Shown here: positions 24,322 through 33,545 of the stretch, piece after piece
Numbering within the stretch: position 1 is the stretch's first letter
Layout of the letters: every line of letters begins with the position of its first letter
NCBI GenBank assembly: GCA_030765805.1
Contig: JAVCDH010000101.1
Location: 1-60,157, forward strand
Direction: 5' to 3'
DNA length: 60,157 bases
DNA from: Candidatus Euphemobacter frigidus
Lineage (GTDB): Bacteria > Auribacterota > Erginobacteria > Erginobacterales > Erginobacteraceae
Position numbers and translations under genes: made by a program
The notes under the pieces: model-generated
What the model was told of the DNA's origin: nothing
The model's database searches: none
What the model saw: only the letters and a program-made list of their open reading frames with translations

Positions 24322-24972
24322 ATGTTTCATATCTTTGGACTCGCTTTTATTCTAGCTCTGACCGGCGCGATCGCCCCTGGTCCGGTGCTGGTACTGGTTA
24401 TCGGTCAGGTACTGGCTCGGGGGATCAGCGCCGCATTTTTTATAATGCTGGGCCACGCGCTCCTGGAATCTCTCCTGATCCTGGGCCTGGCCCGGGGAAT
24501 GAAGAATCTGATAGCCGATCGCCGGGTCCGGTCGGTTCTGGGAATGGTCGGAGGTTTGGTTCTTCTCTGGATGGGCTGGGATTTATTCCATCAGCCCGGG
24601 GTAATGAAGTTGAGTGGGAACGGGGTGGAAGCTATTTCAGGGGTGAAACTGGTCCTGGCGGGAATAGGGGTCTCCCTCTCCAACCCCTATTTCACCGGGT
24701 GGTGGGCGACGGTCGGCACCGGTCAGGTCGCTTCCTTGAAGCTTAAAAGTGTATGGGATTACAGCATCTTCTTCATCGGGCACGAACTGGGAGACCTGGC
24801 CTGGTATCTCTTTGTGGCCGTGATGGTCGCGGCCGGCCGGGGATGGCTGGAGGGCGAAAATTACCGGATTGTAATGAAAGTCTCCGCCGTGATTATACTA
24901 CTCTTCGGGGGAGCTTTTCTTATCTTATCTATTGGTCTATTGATTAAACGAAAAGTTAATGTAAAAACGTGA
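24322..24972 (+). CDS. LysE family translocator (amino-acid or metabolite exporter)
   Basis: A 216-residue inner-membrane protein with about six hydrophobic segments. It has the LysE/RhtB opening (ALTGAIAPGPVLVLVIGQVLARG), the internal GHALLESLLILGLARG and the later NPYFTGWWATVGTGQ. LysE proteins export amino acids or related small molecules using the proton gradient; the substrate is not evident. The stop overlaps the next gene's GTG by 3 bases, so the nuclease-like protein downstream is probably translated with it, although the functional link is unclear. Confidence 0.9.
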   Translation: MFHIFGLAFILALTGAIAPGPVLVLVIGQVLARGISAAFFIMLGHALLESLLILGLARGMKNLIADRRVRSVLGMVGGLVLLWMGWDLFHQPGVMKLSGNGVEAISGVKLVLAGIGVSLSNPYFTGWWATVGTGQVASLKLKSVWDYSIFFIGHELGDLAWYLFVAVMVAAGRGWLEGENYRIVMKVSAVIILLFGGAFLILSIGLLIKRKVNVKT

Positions 24973-25958
24973 GTCATCACTCAGAACGAAAATTTTCGAA
25001 GGAAATTTTCAACCCCTTCCGCTGGTCGAAGAGCCGGGCCTCCACTTTTACGGAATGTAAACGTAAGTATTACCTGCGCTATTATCAGCATTGGGGAGGA
25101 TGGAAAGAGGAATCACCGGAGATCAATAGACTGGCCTACCGTCTTGGCAAGATGGTGTCGATGGCCACTCTGGTCGGCTCGGCGGTTCATGAAGTGCTGG
25201 CCCGTCATTTTCGTGGTCTGCAAAACGACCGGTTCCGGGAGCTGGTCCCTGAACAGGCGGTGGAGATAATGCGCCGTGTTTGGATGGATGCCAGGAAGGA
25301 ACTCTGGAGAAGAAATCCGAAAAAGTTCCCCCCCTTGTTTGAGATCTATTATGACCGGGTTCCTCCCGTGGAGCGGCTGCAGGCCTATGCGGACCAGGCG
25401 CGCCGGGCGGTGGCCGCGGTCGGCGAAACCCCGCTTTATAAATTGGCCCGGAGCCTGGACCGCTCCGATTTTCTCTGGGTCGATCCGGTGAGAGACACTT
25501 TCTCGGAGGAGATTTTTTTCAGCGTCCCCCCCTTTGAAGCTATCTTCGTCCCGGACCTGGTACTCCGTGCTGAAGGCCGGATACTGATAGTGGATTGGAA
25601 GACCGGGAAAGCGAGGGATCAGGATCACCTGCAGATGGAGGCTGGAGCAATCTGGGCTCGACAGCGTCTGGATACGGCGGGGGCGGAGATCCAGGGGGTC
25701 CTGGCCTATCTCAGTCCCGGTCTGGTCGATGAGTTCACAATTACCGACCAGGACTGTCTCCGGGCTCGGAGAGTGATCGTCTCTGAGATGGAGGCGATGT
25801 CCGGTTACCTGAAAGATCCTTTGAAAAATATTCCTCTGGTCAAAGAGGCGTTTCCGATGCATAATAATGTCAAGTTTTGCAAATATTGTGAGTTCCAGGA
25901 GATCTGTTTAACCAACAGCCCCTCGATGCTGGTGTCGGGGTCTAATTTATTTAATTAA
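24969..25958 (+). CDS. PD-(D/E)XK nuclease with probable 4Fe-4S staple (RecB/AddB/Cas4-like)
   Basis: A 329-residue protein with the RecB-like nuclease fold. RASTFTECKRKYYLRY contributes cysteine 30. The catalytic core has ILIVDWKTGK with the aspartate and lysine of the nuclease motif, preceded by PDLVL, and the C-terminus has C304, C307 and C313 in FCKYCEFQEICL. One N-terminal and three C-terminal cysteines is the pattern of iron-sulfur nucleases such as AddB and Cas4. There is no helicase and there are no Cas genes nearby. The start is a GTG overlapping the LysE stop. The first 15 residues are encoded by a palindromic repeat. Confidence 0.88.
   Translation: MSHHSERKFSKEIFNPFRWSKSRASTFTECKRKYYLRYYQHWGGWKEESPEINRLAYRLGKMVSMATLVGSAVHEVLARHFRGLQNDRFRELVPEQAVEIMRRVWMDARKELWRRNPKKFPPLFEIYYDRVPPVERLQAYADQARRAVAAVGETPLYKLARSLDRSDFLWVDPVRDTFSEEIFFSVPPFEAIFVPDLVLRAEGRILIVDWKTGKARDQDHLQMEAGAIWARQRLDTAGAEIQGVLAYLSPGLVDEFTITDQDCLRARRVIVSEMEAMSGYLKDPLKNIPLVKEAFPMHNNVKFCKYCEFQEICLTNSPSMLVSGSNLFN
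24988..25010 (+). repeat. AT-rich palindromic element inside a coding region, instance 8
   Basis: GAAAATTTTC (24988-24997) and GAAATTTTC (25002-25010) around CGAA. It lies 16 bases past the GTG start codon of the nuclease gene and encodes part of its N-terminus. Confidence 0.55.
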
Positions 25959-25968
25959 GGAGGCCGGC

Positions 25969-26766
25969 ATGAAAATTATGAAAGTATCGTTTTTTGTTCT
26001 CCTCACCCTGGTTGTAATGTTTTTAACTCAGGGACTACCGATCGCGTGGGCAGAAGTTCGGGCCACGGAGACGGTCCGGTTTATCGGCAATTTTGACTTT
26101 CCTCCCTTCGCGTTCAAAGAAGATTCAGATATGGTCGGCTTTGAAATAGATCTCGGCAAAGCCATTGGCCGGGTGATGGGAGCTAAGGTCGATTGGGTGC
26201 CGATGAGTTTTGATCCCAAAGTTTACGCCGCTGCCTTAGAGAAAAATATAGCTGATGCCGTTCTCTCCTCGCTCACAATTACCCCGGAGCGGCGAAAAGA
26301 CTTTGATTTTACCTACCCGTATTTTCGTACCACTCTAGCTATCACCGCTCTCAATAAGCGGAAGGAAGGCGCCACTCTACAGTTTCGGAAAAGAAAGTTC
26401 GAAGGATCAAGAGTGGGAGTATTGAAGAGAACCACCGGAGAGGATTGGGGCCGGAAAAATCTTAAGGCAACTCTGGTGGCCTATAGTTCAGCGGTTGATA
26501 TGGCCCGGGATTTGTGGGAGAAAAACCTGAGCGCTATTCTGATTGATGAGGGGGTGTTAAACTTTCTTGTTTCGCGCTATCCGTATGACTTCGCAATTAT
26601 ATCGAGAGACCTCGACCATGAAGAGTATGGAATAGCCGTGAAGAAGGGGAATCAGAAATTACTTCAGGAACTCAACGCCGCGCTGGAAAAGATCGATGCC
26701 GCCGGGGTCTATGACGAGATTTATAACAGGTGGTTCGGGCCACGCCGCCGTCTTCCCCCTCATTGA
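25969..26766 (+). CDS. Periplasmic solute-binding protein, family 3 (copy 1)
   Basis: A 265-residue exported protein. A signal peptide ends near IAWAEV. It then has the amino-acid/solute binding fold: TVRFIGNFDFPPFAFKED, GFEIDLGKAIGRVMG, then DAVLSSLTITPERRKDFDFT, which is the family signature. No ABC permease or ATPase gene is near. The next gene is a soluble hybrid histidine kinase, and the same gene pair recurs at 29597/30433. This points to ligand sensing rather than uptake (inference). AAGGAGG lies ahead of the ATG. Confidence 0.92.
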   Translation: MKIMKVSFFVLLTLVVMFLTQGLPIAWAEVRATETVRFIGNFDFPPFAFKEDSDMVGFEIDLGKAIGRVMGAKVDWVPMSFDPKVYAAALEKNIADAVLSSLTITPERRKDFDFTYPYFRTTLAITALNKRKEGATLQFRKRKFEGSRVGVLKRTTGEDWGRKNLKATLVAYSSAVDMARDLWEKNLSAILIDEGVLNFLVSRYPYDFAIISRDLDHEEYGIAVKKGNQKLLQELNAALEKIDAAGVYDEIYNRWFGPRRRLPPH

Positions 26767-26806
26767 TCGGCAACCTTATTCCAAAAAACTAAAGCATCTT
26801 TGAACG

Positions 26807-29515
26807 ATGGTTATGAAAAAACAAAAAAACAAAAAAGCGCAAGCCAATTCCGGTGAAGGGAGTGAATCTCCCCACATCCCGGTAAAGAGTCTCTTCCATC
26901 ACCCCCCCCAGGAGCAGATATCTCGCCTTTCCTGCGCCCTGGCAAGTCTGGCCGACGCCGTCTATATTACGGGTCTCAACCATAAGATAATTTATGCCAA
27001 TCCCGCTATCGAGGCGATCCACGGTTATCGACCCGGCGAGGTCATCGGGAAGGCCGCAAGTGATTTCTTCGAGGAAATCCCGGGCAACCCGCCCGACCTG
27101 GCCGGGCTGATAAAAAGAGAGGCGAAGGACGGCTTCTGGATCGGTGAGATTTACAACCGCCGGAAGGACGGCTCCATCTTCCCCGCCCAGTTGATCGAGA
27201 ACACCATCTTCGGGGAAGGGGGGGAGGTCATGGGGTATATAGGAATTTCCCGGGACATCACCCAGATCCGACGGGACAAACAGGAATTGGCCGAGTCGCG
27301 CGAGAAGTACCGCCTTCTGACGGAAAGTTCCCTGACCGGGATTTATATCATCTCCAAAAACGGTGAGATTCTTTACACTAACCGGACTTTCAAGACACTC
27401 TCGGGATATTCGGACGAAGATCTCCTCGGAGAAAATATATTTAAATTTATCCACCCGGATGATGTGGACTGGGTGAAGGATAACTTAAAATGCCGGCTTA
27501 AAGGCGAAGCGGTCCCGGAGCGCTATGAATGTCGTGCCTATCGGAAGGACGGCAGCCTCGGCTGGATAGAGATCAGGTCCGCCAAGATAAATTACCAAGG
27601 AAAAGTGACCGTCCTCGGAAATTTCATCAATATTACCGACCGGAAAGAAGCCGAAGTAGCGCTTCGGCGGGAAAAAGAGATGTCCCGGAAGTACCTTGAT
27701 ATCGCCGGGGTCATCCTCCTGGTGATAGATACTGAAGGCAAGATCCGCTTGATCAATCGGAAGGGATGCGAGATCACCGGATACACGGAGAGTGAGTTAA
27801 TTGGACGGTCCTATTACAATACCCTGGTCCCGGAGAGAGTCCGGGAATCATCCCGGAAGGGCTTTTTCCGGCTGATGAGGGGTGAGATCGATATTGTTCC
27901 CGAAGTGGAAGTTCCTCTCGTGCGCAAGGACGGGGAAGAAAGGATCATCTTCTGGAGGAATGCCGTGTTGACTGATGGAGATGGTCGGTTTATTGGGTCG
28001 GTCAATTCCGGGGAGGACATCACTGAACGTAAGCAGGCGGAAGAAGAACTCCGGGCCCAGAAAGCAAAGCTCACCAAGATATTCGATGTCGCCCCCTTCG
28101 CGATCTTCCTGGAAACCATGGAAGGAAAGATAATAGACTGCAACCCCGCCGCCTGCCGGATGCTGGGCTATACTCATGAGGAATTACTGAGGATGTCGGT
28201 TGAGAAGCTCCTTCCCCCCGAAGACAGGGTTAAGATGATGGAGAATATGGAGAAAGAGCTGGCAACCGGGGGGGGCTTCCGGGAGACCCGGAACATACGG
28301 AAAGATGGAGAGATATTTCCGGTGGTGGTCAGTTTCAAGCTCATCGAGTTGAATGGTAAAAATTACTCCTTTGTCGTGGTTCACGATATTACCAGTCAGA
28401 AAGAAGCGGAAGAAAGGCTGCGTCAGGCATCCAAGCTGGAGACCGTCGGCACGATGTCCCTGGGAATGGCCCATGAGATCAACAATATCTTGATGGGTAT
28501 CAGCGGCTACGCCCAGTTGGCCCATACCGATATATCCAACCAGGATATGACGAGAAAGGCCTTCAAGACGATTCTCCGCCTCGTGGCCCGGGCGAAGGCC
28601 ATGATTCGGAGATTGAGTGTCTTCGGCAAGAGGGAGAAGCCGCAGCCCAGGCCGGCAGCGCTGACCAAGATCATTGATGAGGTAATCAAGTTCCAGGAAC
28701 GGGAACTGTATCTGTCCGACATTAAAGTAATAAAAGAATACAACCATCCCAGCCTCATCATGGCGGATTTTTTACAGATGGAGCAAGTCTTCTTCAACCT
28801 GATCCTGAACGCCCGCCAGGCCATCGCCCCGAAGAGAGAAGGAAGGATCACGATCGAGATAATGGATAAGGAGGAGATGGTGGAGGTGCGGATCCGGGAC
28901 ACCGGGATTGGGATCCCACCGGAGGACCTCTCAAAGATTTTTATCCCCTTCTTTACCAGTAAAGGGATACAGGAAAAGTCGGTAATTCCCAGTCTGGGCC
29001 TGGGACTATGGATCGTCAAGCAGATCGTCGAGGAACATGGCGGGGAGATCGAGGTGGAGAGCCGGCTGGGCGAGGGGACGGTCTTTACCGTCCGTCTGCC
29101 GATTACCAGGAATAATGTCTCTCCAAATATTGGGAAGGAGCCGGAGGTGGAGGAGGTTATCGGCACCAAGAAAACATTGCTGGTGGTGGATGACGAGCCG
29201 GACCTGCTGGAGATAATCAGGAGATATCTGAGCGCTCACGGCATCGAGGTCACGGTAGCCGAAAAGGGGGAGGAAGCTCTCTCCCTCTGCCGCGAAAACA
29301 AGTTCGACTTTATCCTGCTTGATTATGTGATGCCGGGGCTTTCCGGCAAAGAGATGGTCGGCAAAGTTGCCGAGGCATCCCCGTCCAGCCGTTTATTCAT
29401 CTTCACGGGTCAACCGATTCCCGAGGATGATGGACTTAAGCTCAAACCGCTGGTGGAGGCCTATCTGCAAAAGCCCACCGAGCTCAAGAACCTCCTTCGC
29501 CTTTTTTGCGTGTAA
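26807..29515 (+). CDS. Multi-PAS hybrid sensor histidine kinase (copy 1)
   Basis: A 902-residue cytoplasmic signalling protein without signal peptide or membrane helix. Four PAS domains lie at roughly 40-160, 165-285, 290-410 and 415-535. A HisKA domain follows with MAHEINN (histidine 556), then an ATPase domain with DTGIGIPPEDLSKIF and GLGLWIVKQIVEEHGG. A C-terminal receiver starts near 790, with the phospho-aspartate at about 839 (LLDYVMPGLSG). No DNA-binding output is attached and no response regulator is adjacent. It follows a solute-binding protein gene by 40 bases. The N-terminal tail is Lys-rich. Confidence 0.93.
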   Translation: MVMKKQKNKKAQANSGEGSESPHIPVKSLFHHPPQEQISRLSCALASLADAVYITGLNHKIIYANPAIEAIHGYRPGEVIGKAASDFFEEIPGNPPDLAGLIKREAKDGFWIGEIYNRRKDGSIFPAQLIENTIFGEGGEVMGYIGISRDITQIRRDKQELAESREKYRLLTESSLTGIYIISKNGEILYTNRTFKTLSGYSDEDLLGENIFKFIHPDDVDWVKDNLKCRLKGEAVPERYECRAYRKDGSLGWIEIRSAKINYQGKVTVLGNFINITDRKEAEVALRREKEMSRKYLDIAGVILLVIDTEGKIRLINRKGCEITGYTESELIGRSYYNTLVPERVRESSRKGFFRLMRGEIDIVPEVEVPLVRKDGEERIIFWRNAVLTDGDGRFIGSVNSGEDITERKQAEEELRAQKAKLTKIFDVAPFAIFLETMEGKIIDCNPAACRMLGYTHEELLRMSVEKLLPPEDRVKMMENMEKELATGGGFRETRNIRKDGEIFPVVVSFKLIELNGKNYSFVVVHDITSQKEAEERLRQASKLETVGTMSLGMAHEINNILMGISGYAQLAHTDISNQDMTRKAFKTILRLVARAKAMIRRLSVFGKREKPQPRPAALTKIIDEVIKFQERELYLSDIKVIKEYNHPSLIMADFLQMEQVFFNLILNARQAIAPKREGRITIEIMDKEEMVEVRIRDTGIGIPPEDLSKIFIPFFTSKGIQEKSVIPSLGLGLWIVKQIVEEHGGEIEVESRLGEGTVFTVRLPITRNNVSPNIGKEPEVEEVIGTKKTLLVVDDEPDLLEIIRRYLSAHGIEVTVAEKGEEALSLCRENKFDFILLDYVMPGLSGKEMVGKVAEASPSSRLFIFTGQPIPEDDGLKLKPLVEAYLQKPTELKNLLRLFCV

Positions 29516-29596
29516 GGGGCCGCGGCCTCTGTCGGGAGTCCTCGGAGGAGACAGGTCAGGTTAATTTCTTATAAGTTATAAGGAGATTATTATATT

Positions 29597-30406
29597 ATGA
29601 AAAGTCGATTTTTGTTGTGGCTGGTGCCGGCTGTTTTTCTTCTCCCCGCCCTGGTAATTGCGATGACGCCCCCGGAAGAGCCTAAAGGCCAGGAACCGCA
29701 GAAGAGAACGCTCCGTTTTATCAGCGATCTCACTTCTCCGCCGTTCGCGTTCGTGGATAACTTTAAGAATGTCGGGTTTGAGATTGATCTCGGGGAGGCA
29801 CTGGGCAAAGAAATGGTGGCTGAGGTAAAATGGATCAAGCAGATTTTTAATATCCCCACTTTTGCCAGCACCTTGAGAACCGGCGGGGCCGACGCGGTCC
29901 TCTCCAGTATGACGGTTACCAAGGATAGGAAACAGTATTTTGATTTCACCATCCCCTATTTTCGAACCAGCCTGGCGGTGGCCGCCCCCCGGGATGTGGA
30001 CTGGGATAGAGTGGCCTTCAGGAATGGTTTGAGCAGCAAGATAAAAGTTGGGGTGATGAGGAGAACCACCGGGGAGAGCTGGGCCCGCAAGAATCTCAAG
30101 GCGACCCGGAAGACTTATGCTTCTCCCGAACGGCTGGCCCGGGCGTTGAAGAATCGGGAGGTGGCGATAATATTAATCGATGAGCCCATCCTCCGGTGGA
30201 CGATGGCAAATCGCCATTATAAGTTCAAGATCGTGGAGAGTGGACTCGACCATCAGGATTACGCGATCGCGGTAAATAAAGGGAATCAAGAACTGCTCGC
30301 CGAGCTTAACGTGGCCCTGAAGAAACTGGATACTGACGGCGTCTATGATAGTATCTACGAGAAGTGGTATGCCGTCTCTCAGGACCTCCCGCAGATTGGA
30401 AAGTAA
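29597..30406 (+). CDS. Periplasmic solute-binding protein, family 3 (copy 2)
   Basis: A 269-residue paralogue of the 25969 protein with the same order of motifs: signal peptide (LLWLVPAVFLLPALVIA), LRFISDLTSPPFAFVDN, GFEIDLGEALGKEM, then DAVLSSMTVTKDRKQYFDFT and RTTGESWARKNLKAT. It again stands without transporter genes and is followed by a hybrid kinase. AAGGAG occurs upstream of the ATG. The copies differ at many positions, so the duplication is not recent, and they may recognise different ligands. Confidence 0.92.
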   Translation: MKSRFLLWLVPAVFLLPALVIAMTPPEEPKGQEPQKRTLRFISDLTSPPFAFVDNFKNVGFEIDLGEALGKEMVAEVKWIKQIFNIPTFASTLRTGGADAVLSSMTVTKDRKQYFDFTIPYFRTSLAVAAPRDVDWDRVAFRNGLSSKIKVGVMRRTTGESWARKNLKATRKTYASPERLARALKNREVAIILIDEPILRWTMANRHYKFKIVESGLDHQDYAIAVNKGNQELLAELNVALKKLDTDGVYDSIYEKWYAVSQDLPQIGK

Positions 30407-30432
30407 AATTAAGCCGTGAAGGAAGGCAAAGG

Positions 30433-32406
30433 ATGAATAGTAAAAAGAAAAAAGAAACCCCGGGTTCCTCCACCGATATCATCAAGGACCGGACCGCCGA
30501 GGAACAGCTTCATCTGCTCTCCAGCGCGCTGTCCAGCTTGAAGGACGCGGTCTATATCACCGATCTGGAGCATAACGTAATCTACGCCAACAAGGCCATT
30601 AAGTCTACCCATGGCTATACACCGGAAGAGGTTGGGGGGAAAAAGGCCTACGACTTTTTCGAGGGCATTTCCGGCAACCCGCCGGGATTGGCCGAACTGG
30701 TCGCCGCGGAAGCCCGGGATGGCTTCTGGACCGGGGAGGTCTTCAATCGCCGGGAAGACGGATCCGTCTTCCCGGTTCAACTGATTGTAAATACTATTTA
30801 TGGAAAAGATGGAGAAGTAATAGGCTATATTGGCATCTCCCGGGATATTACCGCCCGGAAAGAGTCTAATGACGCTCTGCAGGAAAGCGAGGAGCGGTTG
30901 CGGACCCTGATTAATGCGTCACCGGATATCATCTGTTTCAAAGACAGCGAGGGACGCTGGCTGGTGACGAACGATGCTATCGTCCGGCTCTTCGAAATGG
31001 AAGAGATCGATTACCGGGGGAAGAAGGACACCGAACTGGCCGAACTGAGCGGTTTTTACCGCGAGGCCTTTCTGGCTTGTGAGGAGAGTGATGAGAAAGC
31101 CTGGAAGAAAGGGGTGCTCTCGCGGGGAGAAGAGGTTATCCCGAGACGCGATGGCACCAAGACCGTCCTGGATGTCATCAAGGTCCCGATTTTCCATCCC
31201 GACGGCAGCCGGAAAGGATTGGTGGTTATAGGGCGTGATATCACCGAGCTCAAACGATCTGAGGAACGGCTTCGGGAGACGTCAAAACTGGAAACGGTAG
31301 GAACAATGTCCCTGGGCATTGCCCATGATTTCAATAATATCCTGATGGGAATCAGTGGCTACACCCAACTGGCTTACTTTGATGTTAGCGACCAGGCCCA
31401 GGTAAAGAAGGCCTGCTCGACCATTCTCCGCCTTACCCGCCGGGCGAAGACCATGATCCACCGGCTCAGTACCTTCGGTCGGCGCGAGAAGCTCCAGCCG
31501 CGGCCGGTCGACCTGACCAAGATTATCGACGAGGCGATCTCTCTGCATGAGAGGGAATTAAACCTCTCCAATATCCGGGTGAGAAGGATATATAAAGATC
31601 CGGCGCGGGTAATGGCTGATTCTTCACAACTCGAGCAGGTCTTTGTTAATTTAATTATGAACGCCTATCATGCCATGATTTCGGCCGGGGAAGGAGTGTT
31701 GACTGTTCAGGTGAATGATACCGACGGAGTGGTGGAGGCCCGGGTTACCGATACCGGAATCGGAATTCCGGAGGATGAGATTCCCTTGATCTTCCAGGCG
31801 TTCTTCACTACGAAGAAGGTGGAGCATAAAGATGGAGTTCCGAGTTTGGGTCTCGGTCTCTGGATTTCCCGGCAGATCATGGAAGAACATGGAGGAAGCA
31901 TCACGGCCGAGAGTCAGCGGGGGAGTGGGGCCACGTTCATATTGACCATTCCCAAGGCGTTGTCAGTGCCCGAACAGGAACAGAAGGCGGTTGAACATCC
32001 TTCCCGGCTGAACAACCTGCGGGAAAGAAATATTCTGGTGATCGATGATGAAGAAGTCCTGTTAAATGTTTTTGAAAGATACTTGACCGGTGCAGGGATG
32101 GAGGTTACCACCACTTCCAATGGGGAGGAAGCACTTCGGCTCTGCCGGGAAGGAAGATATGAATTTATTCTCCTGGACTATGTAATGCCCGGACTATCCG
32201 GGATAAATCTGTTGCGGCAGGTGCATAAGTTATCACCGAAGAGCCGGGTTGTAGTCATCAGCGGAAGCCGTATCCCGGAAAAAGATATGAAGGAACTGGA
32301 GACATATACCAGTAAAGTATTAATGAAGCCGGTTGAACTAAAAGAATTGGGAAAGACCCTCAACCAATTAGTTTCGACATCGGACTCCGGGAAGACTAAT
32401 GAATAA
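30433..32406 (+). CDS. PAS hybrid sensor histidine kinase (copy 2)
   Basis: A 657-residue paralogue of the 26807 kinase but with only two PAS domains (about 30-150 and 155-280). HisKA contains IAHDFNN (histidine 298), and the ATPase domain has DTGIGIPEDEIPLIF and GLGLWISRQIMEEHGG. The C-terminal receiver starts near 533, with its aspartate at about 582 (LLDYVMPGLSG). There is no membrane segment. The ATG at 30433 is chosen because GAAGGAAGGCAAAGG precedes it and the protein then aligns with copy 1. Two PAS domains seem to have been lost in this copy or gained in the other. Confidence 0.92.
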   Translation: MNSKKKKETPGSSTDIIKDRTAEEQLHLLSSALSSLKDAVYITDLEHNVIYANKAIKSTHGYTPEEVGGKKAYDFFEGISGNPPGLAELVAAEARDGFWTGEVFNRREDGSVFPVQLIVNTIYGKDGEVIGYIGISRDITARKESNDALQESEERLRTLINASPDIICFKDSEGRWLVTNDAIVRLFEMEEIDYRGKKDTELAELSGFYREAFLACEESDEKAWKKGVLSRGEEVIPRRDGTKTVLDVIKVPIFHPDGSRKGLVVIGRDITELKRSEERLRETSKLETVGTMSLGIAHDFNNILMGISGYTQLAYFDVSDQAQVKKACSTILRLTRRAKTMIHRLSTFGRREKLQPRPVDLTKIIDEAISLHERELNLSNIRVRRIYKDPARVMADSSQLEQVFVNLIMNAYHAMISAGEGVLTVQVNDTDGVVEARVTDTGIGIPEDEIPLIFQAFFTTKKVEHKDGVPSLGLGLWISRQIMEEHGGSITAESQRGSGATFILTIPKALSVPEQEQKAVEHPSRLNNLRERNILVIDDEEVLLNVFERYLTGAGMEVTTTSNGEEALRLCREGRYEFILLDYVMPGLSGINLLRQVHKLSPKSRVVVISGSRIPEKDMKELETYTSKVLMKPVELKELGKTLNQLVSTSDSGKTNE

Positions 32407-32434
32407 TTAAGTTGGCGCCACCGGCTGAAAATTC

Positions 32435-33544
32435 TTAAACAGTGCGCAATTTGTTTCGTTGAAGTAAAGAAAAGGTCTTGTCAATATCCACGTAGCGTTC
32501 CACCAGCGACTGAATCTCGAAAACTTTTGTCCGGTCTTCCGGCTTGATCTTGAAGGTCAGATTGGTGATCTTCGAGGTTACGGTATAGGTGTCATTATCT
32601 ACCGCGATCAGTGGGAAGCCGGTCTTCCTAATCAAATTGAGGATATTCTGATGGGGCATGATCTTGCCGGTAATAATGATCCCGGTCAGTAATACTTCCG
32701 TCGTATCATCGGCCAGGGAGTGGCTGATCGCGGCCAGAATAATATCCTCGCGATTGCCCGGCGTGATGAGGAGATAGCGTTTATTAAAGTAATCGAAAGC
32801 GGTGGAAGGGGGCATCGCCCCGATGACATATCTCCCGGCTTGCACGCCAAGCCGCTTCTCCCCTGATATTAAACTTCCCCCGATTGCCCTCAGAATCTCA
32901 CCCATAGTAGGGGTGGAGAGGATGGGAACGAAGGGGATAACTCCCAGGACCTCGATCCCTCTCGCGTGGAGGGACTTTCTGACCAGGGTGTTGACCTTAT
33001 CAAACTTATCCTTTCGCACTTTATTTATGATCACTCCTAAAATCTCAACCCCTTTTTTATCGAACATCGCTTTGTTAAGAAGAATCTCGTCAATCGGCCG
33101 ACCTATCCCCCCCAGGCTGACCATGATTACTTTAGCCCGGCAGATCTTGGCGACCTTCGCATTGGAAAGGTCAAAGACCGAGCCGACTCCGGCGTGTCCT
33201 GTCCCTTCGATCAAGACAATATCTTTGTCCCGGGCGATAGTATGAAAGCTTTTAATGATTTTATTTCTCAGTTGTTTACGGCCTGGATGATTGATGTAAT
33301 CCTCGGTGAAGCCTCTCGGTATAGCCACCGGGCTCATAATGGATAGTTTGTCTTTCAGGTTGTAGATGTTGGCCAACAGGACAACGTCTTTATCGATCTT
33401 TTCCCCGTTGATATTTATAAACTGCTGGCCGACCGGTTTCATGTAGCCGATCGATTTGACCCGCTTCCTCAGGGCATGCATCAGCCCTAAGGAGATGACC
33501 GTCTTTCCGTCGTTCTGCCTGGTCGCGCCGATGTAGGCTCTCAT
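32435..33544 (-). CDS. BioD-like P-loop protein with DRTGG-type domain (COG0857-like)
   Basis: A 369-residue protein. The first 220 residues resemble dethiobiotin synthetase-type P-loop enzymes (GATRQNDGKT at 6-15, IGYMKPVGQQ, LIEGTGHAGVGS). The second half resembles the DRTGG regulatory domain found in the N-terminal part of long phosphotransacetylases (GRYVIGAMPP, LLITPGNREDIILAA). No acetyltransferase domain is present. It is the last gene of the acs operon, directly after folD (2-base gap), so a role linked to acetyl-CoA or acetyl-phosphate is plausible but unproven. A palindromic element overlapping the end of folD carries its ribosome-site-like GGAGG. Confidence 0.85.
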   Translation of the reverse strand: MRAYIGATRQNDGKTVISLGLMHALRKRVKSIGYMKPVGQQFININGEKIDKDVVLLANIYNLKDKLSIMSPVAIPRGFTEDYINHPGRKQLRNKIIKSFHTIARDKDIVLIEGTGHAGVGSVFDLSNAKVAKICRAKVIMVSLGGIGRPIDEILLNKAMFDKKGVEILGVIINKVRKDKFDKVNTLVRKSLHARGIEVLGVIPFVPILSTPTMGEILRAIGGSLISGEKRLGVQAGRYVIGAMPPSTAFDYFNKRYLLITPGNREDIILAAISHSLADDTTEVLLTGIIITGKIMPHQNILNLIRKTGFPLIAVDNDTYTVTSKITNLTFKIKPEDRTKVFEIQSLVERYVDIDKTFSLLQRNKLRTV

Positions 33545-33545
33545 T

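Noticed and set aside
32435..33544. CooC nickel-insertion ATPase as identity of the last acs operon gene
   Set aside because: The P-loop is BioD-like (TRQNDGKT) and the C-terminal half is DRTGG-type; CooC lacks that half.
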